A stretch of DNA of 41,007 nt from Candidatus Zhuqueibacterota bacterium (GCA_016926625.1 JAFGOE010000056.1:1-41007), one strand, 5' to 3'; counted from the stretch's first letter, positions 17,413 to 25,438 are shown. Numbers and translations are program-made. The notes: a model not told the origin generated them from the sequence alone.

Positions 17413-19098
17413 TTAGAATAATCCCAGTCCAATCGGCGTGATACCCATAAATTTATAATAGGTCATCGCCAACACCAGACTGAGTACCCAGGCGATGGTC
17501 ATCATGATAATACCGAATTTAAAGGTATCAGACCAGCTATATTGATCCGTTACATAGAGTAGTGCTGCCGGTTTGCTATTGAACGGCAGTACATATACAT
17601 GCTCTATTAATAGGGCGACCGGAAACGCTAAACTCATGATCGGATATCCAAATTTATTGGCTACACCGATAGCGATGGGAACGAAGATTAGAGCACGCAT
17701 TGTTTTCGACTGAAAGATAATAGCACTATATAGCATCGCAAACGTCAAGGTCACATAAAGAACCCAGAAAGGCGTATTTTGGTCGAATCCGAGTTTGGTA
17801 AACACCGCATCGACCATGATTTCCGAAAGATTTGTTACCTGGAGGCCCAATCCCAGGGTATACGCACCGGCGGAGAAGAGTAACAGATGCCAGGGTATAT
17901 CGACTTCGTTCCATTGGACGACACCGATGTGTGGAGTCAGAGCGACTATAGCACCGAGAAAGGCTACCGCCGTCGCACTGATCCCGTGTAAACGGTCAGT
18001 GGACCACAATGCAAGCACGGCTACGAAAATGATGATGGACTTGATTTCATTCGTACTCATCGGTCCCATCTTTTTTAATTCGTCTTTCAGCCGCTGCATT
18101 CCACCCTTGATCTGTGGTTTCTTTTCTTCTGGTTTGAGTGGGAAGATGAATTTCGTTCCAACGATCCAGCCAATAATCATGAGAAAGATTGAGATCGGAA
18201 ATCCGACGACCAGCCAATCGGTGTAGAAAATATCCGTACCCATGGCCCCGGCGATGATGGCGACTGCCAGCAGATTGGCACCGGATCCGGTGACGAAAGC
18301 GCTGGCACCAATATTGATCTGAAATAAATTCTGGAGCACGATGTTGCGTCCGAAATTTGTCTTATTTTTACCCCCGGTTGCACCATATATCGCACCGACG
18401 ACCATAAAAATTGGCAGCAATATAGCGGCTTTTGCGGTCGTAGCCGAGATAAATGCAGACAAGACTAAATTGATGACGATGAAGCTAAGAAAAATAGAAG
18501 CCGCATTTTTCCCGAATTTGACGATAAACCATAGCGCGAACCGCTTTGCCACACCCGTTTTCACCAGCATGCTGGCCAACACGAATGAGAGGATGTTCAA
18601 CCACATCACGCGGTGTCCCAACTGATGGTAGGCATCGACCTCAGAAATGACACCTGTCAAGACAAGACCGATGATAAGCATCAGTGAGGTGAGGTAATTC
18701 GGAACGGCTTCGGTAATCCAGAGGATAAGAGAAGCGACAAACACCGCTAACATGGCGACGGTTTTCCCTTCAAACGCCAGAGGACCGACTTCGTTAAAAA
18801 GTGCCTGAGCTTCTTTATCGAGAATCGATACATCGATATTTTTCAAAAAGGGAATATTAATTATATAATTGATAAGAATGAAAGCCACGAGTGCGAGCGG
18901 ACCGCCAATTTTTGACATGAATTTTTCAAAACTCGATGCGACTTTCTTCGGTAGTTGGTTCAGATGATAATTACTCATATCCAGTGGATCATAATCGTTT
19001 TTTCCGTTATCATCTGTATCGATATCGATCTCCACGTCAGGTCCAGTCTGTAATTCAGACGAAATCTCGGTGTTTACTTCCTTTTCAGATTCAGACAT
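17413..19098 (-). CDS. DASS/SLC13-family anion transporter
   Basis: 561 residues with an acidic cytosolic N-terminus of about 80 residues and then around twelve membrane segments. W-I-T-E-A-V-P is the DASS signature after helix 3. The family Na/substrate motif SNT reads S-A-T (218-220, in F-I-S-A-T-T-A-K-A-A) in the first half and S-K-T (464-466, in F-Q-S-K-T-M-R-A-L) in the second, and G-S-G-A-N stands in the usual G-T-P-P-N region. DASS members carry dicarboxylates, sulfate or phosphate. With PiT, PhoU-like and CYTH neighbours I favour phosphate or another inorganic anion. Start ATG 19098 has GAGGAA. Family firm, substrate inferred. Confidence 0.82.
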   Translation of the reverse strand: MSESEKEVNTEISSELQTGPDVEIDIDTDDNGKNDYDPLDMSNYHLNQLPKKVASSFEKFMSKIGGPLALVAFILINYIINIPFLKNIDVSILDKEAQALFNEVGPLAFEGKTVAMLAVFVASLILWITEAVPNYLTSLMLIIGLVLTGVISEVDAYHQLGHRVMWLNILSFVLASMLVKTGVAKRFALWFIVKFGKNAASIFLSFIVINLVLSAFISATTAKAAILLPIFMVVGAIYGATGGKNKTNFGRNIVLQNLFQINIGASAFVTGSGANLLAVAIIAGAMGTDIFYTDWLVVGFPISIFLMIIGWIVGTKFIFPLKPEEKKPQIKGGMQRLKDELKKMGPMSTNEIKSIIIFVAVLALWSTDRLHGISATAVAFLGAIVALTPHIGVVQWNEVDIPWHLLLFSAGAYTLGLGLQVTNLSEIMVDAVFTKLGFDQNTPFWVLYVTLTFAMLYSAIIFQSKTMRALIFVPIAIGVANKFGYPIMSLAFPVALLIEHVYVLPFNSKPAALLYVTDQYSWSDTFKFGIIMMTIAWVLSLVLAMTYYKFMGITPIGLGLF

Positions 19099-19113
19099 AC
19101 GTGCTTCCTCTTA

Positions 19114-19578
19114 TTACCAGGTTGTGTACGGTCTCTTTATAAGATTGGAATTAAAATACCTCGGGTCGTCGGTGACTTCCTCGCCGATCCAATCGGGTAA
19201 GTTAAAATTTTGATCTTCAGCAGACAATTCAATTTCAGCCAGAATCAGTCCCTTGTTTTCACCTTCGAATTCATCCAGTTCCCAGGTAAATCCTTGATAT
19301 TCTATCTTGTATCGCGCTTTCTCTATTAACGGTCGCTCGCAGAGATTGTCTAACATCGCGTTGGCATCGCCGACAGGGATCTCATACTCGTATTCTGAAC
19401 GAGTGGCGCCGATCGTGATGCCTTTGATGGTCAGGAACCCTTTATTATTGATGGTACGGACCCGAACTGTTCTCTCCTTTACCGTCGATAAATATCCCTG
19501 CCGATAGTGTGTACCCGTCGCCAGACCGCGCCAGGCATCCCCTTTTACTAAAAACTTGCGTTCTATCTCTTTTCCCAT
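19114..19578 (-). CDS. CYTH-domain (class IV cyclase/triphosphatase tunnel) protein
   Basis: I choose ATG 19578, with GAGG six bases upstream, over the TTG at 19590. The 154-residue product begins M-G-K-E-I-E-R-K-F-L-V, the defining ExExK motif on strand 1. It continues with Y-R-Q-G-Y-L, R-T-V-R-V-R, F-L-T-I-K-G, S-E-Y-E-Y-E-I-P, Y-K-I-E-Y, W-E-L-D-E-F-E-G and I-L-A-E-I-E-L, the alternating acidic and basic residues that line the tunnel. This length and pattern match the short bacterial triphosphate tunnel metalloenzymes, many of which hydrolyse inorganic tripolyphosphate. Its place in a phosphate transport operon supports a phosphate-releasing role. It could also be a thiamine triphosphatase-type or unknown-substrate member. 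Confidence 0.88.
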   Translation of the reverse strand: MGKEIERKFLVKGDAWRGLATGTHYRQGYLSTVKERTVRVRTINNKGFLTIKGITIGATRSEYEYEIPVGDANAMLDNLCERPLIEKARYKIEYQGFTWELDEFEGENKGLILAEIELSAEDQNFNLPDWIGEEVTDDPRYFNSNLIKRPYTTW

Positions 19579-19706
19579 GTCAGTCCTCAAGTTGATTCAT
19601 TACATCATGATAATTGATATGCATCGCTCAGCTGATACATACTTTCTAATGACTGTATACTAATTAAAACATCGTTAAATCCATGGCGAGTTGTATTACA
19701 AGGCCT

Positions 19707-20333
19707 TTAGATTTTAACACTGTATATTGACGTAGATGGCAACAGTTCCATGCCAATGACTCGTTTGATCGCTAATAAGTAGTTAACGTTCTCATAGTTG
19801 TCCAGACCGGTCATCTTCTTCGCCTCGAGAATAGCGTCCACATCGACTGATTCCAGATTAGCGGTCATCAATTTTGCTCCGTTAATATATACTTCGGCAA
19901 TTTCAGCTATACAGCTGTTTATCGTTAATGCAAATCGACGTTTGAACACATTGACGGCTACCAGATCGGGGTGTGGTTGAATGATCTCTTTGATATATTG
20001 TTCAAGAGTATAGACCTCCCGCTTCAATTGAGGCATGGTGACGCCGAAAGCAGGGAATACGTCGTTCTGCAGCATCTCGGCAGACATCGGAAAACTGCCT
20101 TTCATACGAGGATTCCATTGCTGCAGTCCCTTAGTCTCCTGGACAAATACTTTAATATCCATCAAATTATCTCGAATTTTGGTATTGTTTTCATTGTTTC
20201 CTGAGGACATGATATAGATTTCCAGACTCTCGCGGATATTTTCGACCGGGCTTAATGACCTCATCTTTTCCTCAACGATCCCAAAACTTTGTGCAAAGGC
20301 ACGAAACTCAAATCGCGGCTTAATATCAGTCAT
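19707..20333 (-). CDS. Possible divergent CYTH-like protein, first gene of the phosphate operon
   Basis: 208 residues, cytosolic, AAGGAG before the ATG. I do not recognise a named family with certainty. Residues 7-13 R-F-E-F-R-A-F resemble the first CYTH strand with R-x-E-x-R in place of E-x-E-x-K. They are followed by S-L-E-I-Y-I-M-S, N-T-K-I-R-D-N-L-M-D-I-K-V-F and, in the C-terminal half, V-F-K-R-R-F-A-L-T, C-I-A-E-I-A-E-V-Y-I-N-G, L-E-S-V-D-V-D and Y-L-L-A-I-K-R. This reads like tunnel-fold strands with charged residues pointing inward. A second CYTH gene follows directly. It is the gene nearest the sigma-54 promoter, so it is probably the most strongly regulated of the set. CYTH membership is inference. 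Confidence 0.5.
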   Translation of the reverse strand: MTDIKPRFEFRAFAQSFGIVEEKMRSLSPVENIRESLEIYIMSSGNNENNTKIRDNLMDIKVFVQETKGLQQWNPRMKGSFPMSAEMLQNDVFPAFGVTMPQLKREVYTLEQYIKEIIQPHPDLVAVNVFKRRFALTINSCIAEIAEVYINGAKLMTANLESVDVDAILEAKKMTGLDNYENVNYLLAIKRVIGMELLPSTSIYSVKI

Positions 20334-20375
20334 ACTCTCTCCTTATTTCTTATTTATTTCAAACAAAGTCACTTT

Positions 20376-20391
20376 GGCAAAATATATGCCA
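20376..20391 (-). promoter_or_regulatory. Sigma-54 (-24/-12) promoter of the phosphate operon
   Basis: On the minus strand TGGCATATATTTTGCC fits the RpoN consensus TGGCAC-N5-TTGC: the invariant GG and GC are exactly 12 bases apart (first base to first base). Transcription would start near 20366, about 33 bases before ATG 20333. The facing operon encodes an NtrC-type activator, and palindromes suited to it lie 75-145 bases upstream. The match was read by eye. Confidence 0.72.
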
Positions 20392-20463
20392 ATCAATGGG
20401 AATCCTCAAAGCGTTACTGCTACAGGGAATTTGTTACATTTTAAAAATATTCTTTTTTCTTAG

Positions 20464-20521
20464 TGTCGAAATATCGATGAATTAGCGAAATATCGATAAA
20501 TTACATGTCGAAATATCGACA
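20464..20521. promoter_or_regulatory. Three palindromic boxes, probable NtrC-type enhancer (UAS)
   Basis: Box 3, TGTCGAAATATCGACA (20506-20521), is a 6-4-6 inverted repeat with perfect arms. Box 1, TGTCGAAATATCGATG (20464-20479), and box 2, TAGCGAAATATCGATA (20483-20498), share the core CGAAATATCGA. Box starts are 19 and 23 bases apart, roughly two helical turns. Centres lie about 94, 113 and 136 bases from the -12 element of the minus-strand promoter and before the plus-strand operon, so one array could serve both directions. Binding by the adjacent activator is inferred. Confidence 0.65.
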
Positions 20522-20527
20522 ATAAAC

Positions 20528-20574
20528 TTGACTTTAATTCTTTTAATCCATAAATTGCATTTAAATGATATAAT
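20528..20574 (+). promoter_or_regulatory. Candidate sigma-70 promoter(s) of the sensor operon
   Basis: Two overlapping options: TTGACT (20528-20533) with 17 bases to TAAATT (20551-20556), and an extended -10, TGATATAAT (20566-20574). Either would start the PhnD-like/kinase/regulator transcript close to its first codon, just beyond the enhancer boxes. Confidence 0.4.
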
Positions 20575-20603
20575 TTCTGCCCATAAATTCTGAGGTATAC
20601 ATT

Positions 20604-21578
20604 TTGCTAATCAACAGAAAGAATTCTATTTTCGGTAAAGAAAGAACAAGAATGAAGTATTTTCAATATTACATTGCTTTCGCTCTTCTACTAATTTTCC
20701 TGTTGATTACCGTATTTGTTTATCGATCCATTACAGACATTACCGTTGAACCTGATAATTTACGCAGTGCCGATGGACGTATCTATGATTTGCAGGATAA
20801 GGAGACTGTATATGTCGGTGTGATCTCACGGTTTTCGCCCAATCTGATCTATGAAGGTTATCAGCCGATCATGAACTATCTCAGCCAGGTAACACCCTAT
20901 AATTTCGTACTGAAACTCAGCAATTCTTATGAAAAAACTATTCTGCAACTCACGGAAGGTGACGTTCAGGCAGCATTTTTAGGAACATATATTTATCTCA
21001 AAGCCCGGAAAGATAATCCAATACGATGCATCTTAAAGCCATTGAATAATAATTTTGAACCCTACTTTCGCTCGGTCATAGTCACGCGGTCGGACAGTCC
21101 GTTTCATACAATTTCTGATCTCAAAGAGAAGAAACTAGCGCTTCCGTCGCCGTTATCTTTTTCAGGAAATTGGTTACCAAGATATGAATTCAAAAAATAT
21201 GGCATAACGATCAATGACCTCGATTCGGTTCATTATTTTGATCACCATCATACGGTAATTTATCAGGTACTGCGAGGTAATTTTGATGTTGGCGTCGTGA
21301 AAGATCGAGTCGCTTATGAATTTATCAATAAAGGGATACGGTTCCTTGCATCTTCCGAACCGATCCCCGGTTCTCCGATCGTGGTCAAATCTGATCTCGA
21401 TCCAGCCATTGTCGAGGCGATGCAGAATGCACTACTTCAAATAGACGTTCGCGATCCTGTCTACAAAGAGATGCTGATGAACTGGGACCCCGAATTTGCA
21501 TACGGGTTTACCGTTGCACGAGATGAAGATTATGATCACATCACGTCAATCATCGAGTCACTCGAGGATGAGCTATGA
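20604..21578 (+). CDS. Membrane-anchored PhnD-like phosphate/phosphonate-binding protein
   Basis: 324 residues from TTG 20604 (GAGG eight bases upstream); an ATG at 20652 would remove 16 residues without loss of the membrane helix. A single N-terminal helix (Y-I-A-F-A-L-L-L-I-F-L-L-I-T-V-F-V-Y) has no clear cleavage site, so the protein is probably tethered. The rest is a type 2 periplasmic binding domain of the PhnD/TAXI-like group: V-Y-V-G-V-I-S-R-F-S-P, Y-E-G-Y-Q-P-I-M-N-Y-L, G-D-V-Q-A-A-F-L-G-T-Y-I-Y, S-V-I-V-T-R-S-D-S-P, D-L-K-E-K-K-L-A-L-P and G-N-F-D-V-G-V-V-K-D. The stop overlaps the kinase start by four bases (ATGA). No ABC transporter is near, so it more likely acts as the ligand-sensing partner of the kinase than in import. 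Confidence 0.82.
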   Translation: MLINRKNSIFGKERTRMKYFQYYIAFALLLIFLLITVFVYRSITDITVEPDNLRSADGRIYDLQDKETVYVGVISRFSPNLIYEGYQPIMNYLSQVTPYNFVLKLSNSYEKTILQLTEGDVQAAFLGTYIYLKARKDNPIRCILKPLNNNFEPYFRSVIVTRSDSPFHTISDLKEKKLALPSPLSFSGNWLPRYEFKKYGITINDLDSVHYFDHHHTVIYQVLRGNFDVGVVKDRVAYEFINKGIRFLASSEPIPGSPIVVKSDLDPAIVEAMQNALLQIDVRDPVYKEMLMNWDPEFAYGFTVARDEDYDHITSIIESLEDEL

Positions 21579-23035
21579 TCAGAGCGATTAGTCTAAAAGC
21601 GAGAATATTGATATTGATGGGCAGCATCATCATTATGCTGATGTTGGCGATCTTTATTAGCGTCATGTTTCAGTGGCGTTCGTTGATTATTAAAAATAAA
21701 CTAGAAAGTTCACTCTTAGTAACCCAGACGTTTTCAGTGTCAATTCTCGATGCTCTTATTTATCCGGAGAGTGGATTGCTGCAAAATGAAGGCTATCTCG
21801 AAAACCATATTCACAATTTCCTGAAGAAAAACAAAGGAATCCAATTTATTTTGGTCTATGATCAATCCGGACAGATTATCGTTCGCAGCAGCTACCATGG
21901 CATCAGACAATTCGCAGACGAATTGCAGACAGCAGGTTACTCAACCAATTTCGAACCGATCAGTCAGATCCGAAAACTGGATGCATACGGATGGATTACG
22001 GAAATTACCTTGCCCCTCCAGATTTACGGTAAATCATGGGGTGCGCTGAAAATGGGATTCGATACCGAGCCGACTTTAATCAACATTAAACAACTGTTCT
22101 TCTTTCTATTTACATTGACTATCGTTGTCGCCATTATTATTCTAATGACAATTTTTTATCTGACAAATCATATTACCAAATCACTCAGTCAGTTGGTGTC
22201 TGAAATGAACAGGTTCGATCTTGAAAATGACCAACCCATACGTATGAAAGCCGGAAATGATGAGATAGGTGTATTAGTGACGAATTTCGTAAAGATGAAA
22301 CAGAGGCTGGCACAATCCAAAAAACAACTTTTATCGGCGCAGAGACAAATTTATCATGCCGAAAAATTGGCATCAATTGGCCGACTTGCATCAGGCGTTG
22401 CTCATGAAATAAACAATCCGCTTAATGGAATAAAGAATTGTCTCTATGCGATAGACCGAGAACCTAAAAATTTAAAACAGACCAGAAATTATCTGAAACT
22501 AGCCAATGAAGGACTCGATCATATCGCCATGATCGTTCAGAAATTACTCGGTTTCTCCAGACAGCCATCCAAACAGATGGCGAATGTAGATTTAAATGAC
22601 GATATCGAGAAAGTGTTGTCGCTGTTACATTACCGCCTTGAGAAAAATAATATCGAGATAGTCACAGAACTATCGGAAAACCTACCCCCGATACAGGCCG
22701 ATAGCAATCTGATCCAGGAGGTCGTCATGAATTTGCTGTTGAACAGTTTAGACAGTATAGAGACGAAAGGAAGGATCCGTATTGCTACAGGTCTTAAAAA
22801 CGACGATATAATCTTTATATCGATAACCGATAATGGATGTGGCATCCCTGAAAAATATCTCGATAAGATTTTTGATCCGTTCTTTACGACTAAAGATGAG
22901 GGAAAGGGGACGGGACTCGGACTCTCGGTTAGCCTGGGCATCGTCGAGGCGCACGGTGGCACCATAACGGTGGATAACCATTCCGGTAGCGAGACGACGT
23001 TTTACATCAACCTGCCAATACGGGGTGTGGAATGA
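21575..23035 (+). CDS. NtrB-like sensor histidine kinase with HAMP domain
   Basis: 486 residues. A membrane helix at about 10-32, an extracytoplasmic domain of about 140 residues (I-Q-F-I-L-V-Y-D-Q-S-G-Q-I-I-V-R, a dCache/PAS-like strand), a second helix at about 172-198, then HAMP, a coiled-coil link, and the phosphoacceptor His277 in S-G-V-A-H-E-I-N-N-P-L-N-G-I. The ATPase domain has N-L-L-L-N-S-L-D-S (N box), D-N-G-C-G-I-P (G1), F-D-P-F-F-T-T-K (F box) and G-T-G-L-G-L-S (G2). The H-E-I-N-N-P-L form and the ATPase layout are those of kinases that pair with NtrC-type regulators. It overlaps both neighbours by four bases (ATGA), indicating a stoichiometric three-protein unit. Confidence 0.9.
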   Translation: MIRAISLKARILILMGSIIIMLMLAIFISVMFQWRSLIIKNKLESSLLVTQTFSVSILDALIYPESGLLQNEGYLENHIHNFLKKNKGIQFILVYDQSGQIIVRSSYHGIRQFADELQTAGYSTNFEPISQIRKLDAYGWITEITLPLQIYGKSWGALKMGFDTEPTLINIKQLFFFLFTLTIVVAIIILMTIFYLTNHITKSLSQLVSEMNRFDLENDQPIRMKAGNDEIGVLVTNFVKMKQRLAQSKKQLLSAQRQIYHAEKLASIGRLASGVAHEINNPLNGIKNCLYAIDREPKNLKQTRNYLKLANEGLDHIAMIVQKLLGFSRQPSKQMANVDLNDDIEKVLSLLHYRLEKNNIEIVTELSENLPPIQADSNLIQEVVMNLLLNSLDSIETKGRIRIATGLKNDDIIFISITDNGCGIPEKYLDKIFDPFFTTKDEGKGTGLGLSVSLGIVEAHGGTITVDNHSGSETTFYINLPIRGVE

Positions 23036-24408
23036 AAATTTTGTTGATCGAAGACGAAAAAATATCTCGTATTATCCTTAACGATACACTCACCAAAGAA
23101 GGTTATGAAGTGACCCCCTGTGAGACTGGGCTAAAAGGACTCGAACATCTTGACAGTAACAAATTCGATGTTGTAATTACTGATCTGCGGTTGCCCAGCA
23201 TGAACGGGATCGATATCGTTAAAGCAGCAAAGGAAAAGAATAAGGATTGCACCGTGATTGTAATTACGGCGTACGCAACCGTGGAAACGGCGGTCGCCGC
23301 ATTGAAACTCGGTGCATACGATTATTTGACTAAGCCGTTCTCCCCTGATAAATTGTTGAGTATGCTGAAGAATATCAGGCAGCTGAACGACGTAATCACC
23401 GAAAATATGCGATTAAGAAATCGTATACAACGCTATGAAAATCATACGATAATCGGAAATTCGTTGATCATGCAAAAGCTGATGACAACGCTGCGGTCCG
23501 TTGCACCAACCGATCATACTATCCTCATCGAGGGTGAAAGCGGGACCGGCAAAGAATTAGTCGCGTTGACACTACATCGGTTTAGTGAACGAAATAATGG
23601 TCCATTTATAGCAGTTAATTGTGCATCGCTACCTGAGACCTTGCTTGAAAGTGAATTATTCGGACATGAGAAGGGAGCTTTCACAGGTGCCCTCCGTCGC
23701 CACAAAGGATACATCGAACGAGCACATGGTGGTACACTGTTTATCGATGATATCGACGACTTACCTTTCCGACTTCAGGTCAAACTGATCCGCGTTCTTC
23801 AGGAACGTGAGGTACAACCCATCGGCGGATCAATTAATATACCCGTCGATTTCCGGGTCATCTGCGCCACAAAAGTCAACCTGTTCCAAATGGTTAAAGA
23901 GGGAAAGTTTCGAGAAGATTTGTACTACAGGCTTAATATTATTCCGATCACGGTACCACCGTTGCGCGATCGCAAGGAAGATTTGCCCATTCTGATCGAT
24001 CATTTCATCGAAAAATATCAAAAGGGCAAGACTCCGCCGAAACTAAGTACCCGACAATTAGACAAGATGATGGATTACGATTGGCCTGGTAATGTGCGAG
24101 AATTAGAGAATGTGATTCAACGAATGTTGGCTCTACCGTATGACATAAACAATTATCATTTCGACTGGGTACCGACGACCGCGGAAAAGGCTGACGCAGA
24201 AGCAGAGAAAAAGGATGATGAATTCGAAGCGATACAGTCGTTCGATGCCTATATTCAATCTCGCGAGCGGGAGATCATCGACTGGGCGCTCGATAAGTCG
24301 CACAATAACATCAGCAACGCCGCCCGCCTGCTCCAACTCCCCCGCAGCACGCTGCATAGCAAGATGGAGAAGCTGAATTATTTCGATGAGAAGGGGGAGT
24401 ATGAGTGA
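23032..24408 (+). CDS. NtrC-family sigma-54-dependent response regulator
   Basis: 458 residues in the classic order. The receiver has E7-D8, Asp51 in V-I-T-D-L-R-L-P as phosphorylation site, and K-P at the end of T-K-P-F-S-P. The AAA+ domain has Walker A G-E-S-G-T-G-K-E at 168-175, the sigma-54 contact loop G-A-F-T-G-A at 215-220, Walker B as T-L-F-I-D-D-I-D-D-L (D-D in place of the usual D-E), and R-E-D-L-Y-Y-R-L-N. The C-terminal Fis-type helix-turn-helix reads N-N-I-S-N-A-A-R-L-L-Q-L-P-R-S-T-L. It can therefore activate sigma-54 promoters, and the one at 20376-20391 is the obvious target. The operon ends here, before a long inverted repeat. Confidence 0.93.
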   Translation: MKILLIEDEKISRIILNDTLTKEGYEVTPCETGLKGLEHLDSNKFDVVITDLRLPSMNGIDIVKAAKEKNKDCTVIVITAYATVETAVAALKLGAYDYLTKPFSPDKLLSMLKNIRQLNDVITENMRLRNRIQRYENHTIIGNSLIMQKLMTTLRSVAPTDHTILIEGESGTGKELVALTLHRFSERNNGPFIAVNCASLPETLLESELFGHEKGAFTGALRRHKGYIERAHGGTLFIDDIDDLPFRLQVKLIRVLQEREVQPIGGSINIPVDFRVICATKVNLFQMVKEGKFREDLYYRLNIIPITVPPLRDRKEDLPILIDHFIEKYQKGKTPPKLSTRQLDKMMDYDWPGNVRELENVIQRMLALPYDINNYHFDWVPTTAEKADAEAEKKDDEFEAIQSFDAYIQSREREIIDWALDKSHNNISNAARLLQLPRSTLHSKMEKLNYFDEKGEYE

Positions 24409-24431
24409 TTTCGGTTTTTTGAAGTAGCTCA

Positions 24432-24692
24432 ACACGAAGCCCCACACCCTTAAAGCTTTTAACACGAAGAGCACGAAGAAAAGCACTAACACGAAGGACA
24501 CGAAGCCACATCCCTACCTCTCCATAAGAAAGTAACTTAATTAAAAATATTTTTTAAATTTTATTTTAGACTTAATGATTGTGCAAGCTGCAGTAAATCA
24601 GTGACTTTTTATTATAATTTATTTTCTGGAGAACATGGGTGTGGGGCTTCGTGTGCTTCGTGTTTTTGCTTTTCTTCGTGTCCTTCGTGTTC
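24432..24692. repeat. Inverted repeat built of CACGAAG/CTTCGTG units
   Basis: The left arm (24432-24511) carries about six CACGAAG units. The right arm (24637-24692) carries CTTCGTG units in mirror order. Bases 24432-24449 and 24637-24654 are an 18-bp perfect inverted match (ACACGAAGCCCCACACCC), and the inner parts share CACGAAGAAAAGCA. The element fills the gap between the convergent NtrC-type and LytTR regulator genes, so it may act as a bidirectional transcript barrier. A sister copy is at 39.3-39.5 kb. Confidence 0.75.
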
Positions 24693-24709
24693 AAATTTAT
24701 TAAATCAGC

Positions 24710-25438
24710 CTACAACCCGAATATCTCCTCCACCACCTTCCGATAATTCTTCCCGATAGGCAGATACTTGCGTGCGATCTCGATGGAATTACCTTCCAGA
24801 GCCTGGATCTTGTTGATGGCCACGATGTACGATTTATGGATGCGCACGAAACGGTTCCTGGGCAGTTTTTCCTCCAGTTCCTTGAGCGAGGCTAATGCCG
24901 TAATCTGTTGCTGCCTCGTATGAAACGTTACGTATGCCTTTTGACCCTCGATGAAGATCAGATCGTCGTAATTGATCTTATAGTACTTTCTGTCGGCCCG
25001 GATGATCAGGTAGTCTTCCTTAATGCTGGGTGCTTGCAGGTTACTGTCAGATCCTTTGTCCTCAGTATCGGGCTGATCCTGCTCGATCAGCTCCGCCACT
25101 TTATTGACAGCCTTCAGAAATCGTTCGAACGAGAAGGGCTTGAGCAGATAATCGGTTACATTGAGTTCGTACCCCTCCAGGGCGTACTCTTTATAGGCGG
25201 TGGTTAAAATGATATAGGGCTGTTTTTCCAATGATTTCAGGAAATCGATACCGCTGATGTCAGGCATTTGAATGTCCAGTAAGAGCAAATCGATTTCACC
25301 TCGGTTCAGTAGATCGAATACCTTTAACGGTGAATTGAAATCACCCTTCAATTCCAGAAACGGAATTTTACTCACGTAATCCTTCAGATACTCACGAGCC
25401 AAAAACTCATCATCTATAATCGCGCATCCTATTTTCAT
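24710..25438 (-). CDS. LytTR-family response regulator
   Basis: 242 residues. The receiver has D9-D10, Asp55 in L-L-L-L-D-I-Q-M-P and L-K-P-F-S-F. A glutamine/aspartate-rich linker leads to the LytTR DNA-binding domain from about residue 140: Y-K-I-N-Y-D-D-L-I-F-I-E-G-Q-K-A-Y-V-T-F, L-P-R-N-R-F-V-R-I-H-K-S-Y-I-V-A-I-N-K-I and L-P-I-G-K-N-Y-R. This is the LytR/AlgR form that binds pairs of short direct repeats. Its ATG overlaps the kinase stop by four bases. The pair is divergent from the MacA-MacB-TolC operon, its likeliest target. Family firm, target inferred. Confidence 0.92.
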   Translation of the reverse strand: MKIGCAIIDDEFLAREYLKDYVSKIPFLELKGDFNSPLKVFDLLNRGEIDLLLLDIQMPDISGIDFLKSLEKQPYIILTTAYKEYALEGYELNVTDYLLKPFSFERFLKAVNKVAELIEQDQPDTEDKGSDSNLQAPSIKEDYLIIRADRKYYKINYDDLIFIEGQKAYVTFHTRQQQITALASLKELEEKLPRNRFVRIHKSYIVAINKIQALEGNSIEIARKYLPIGKNYRKVVEEIFGL

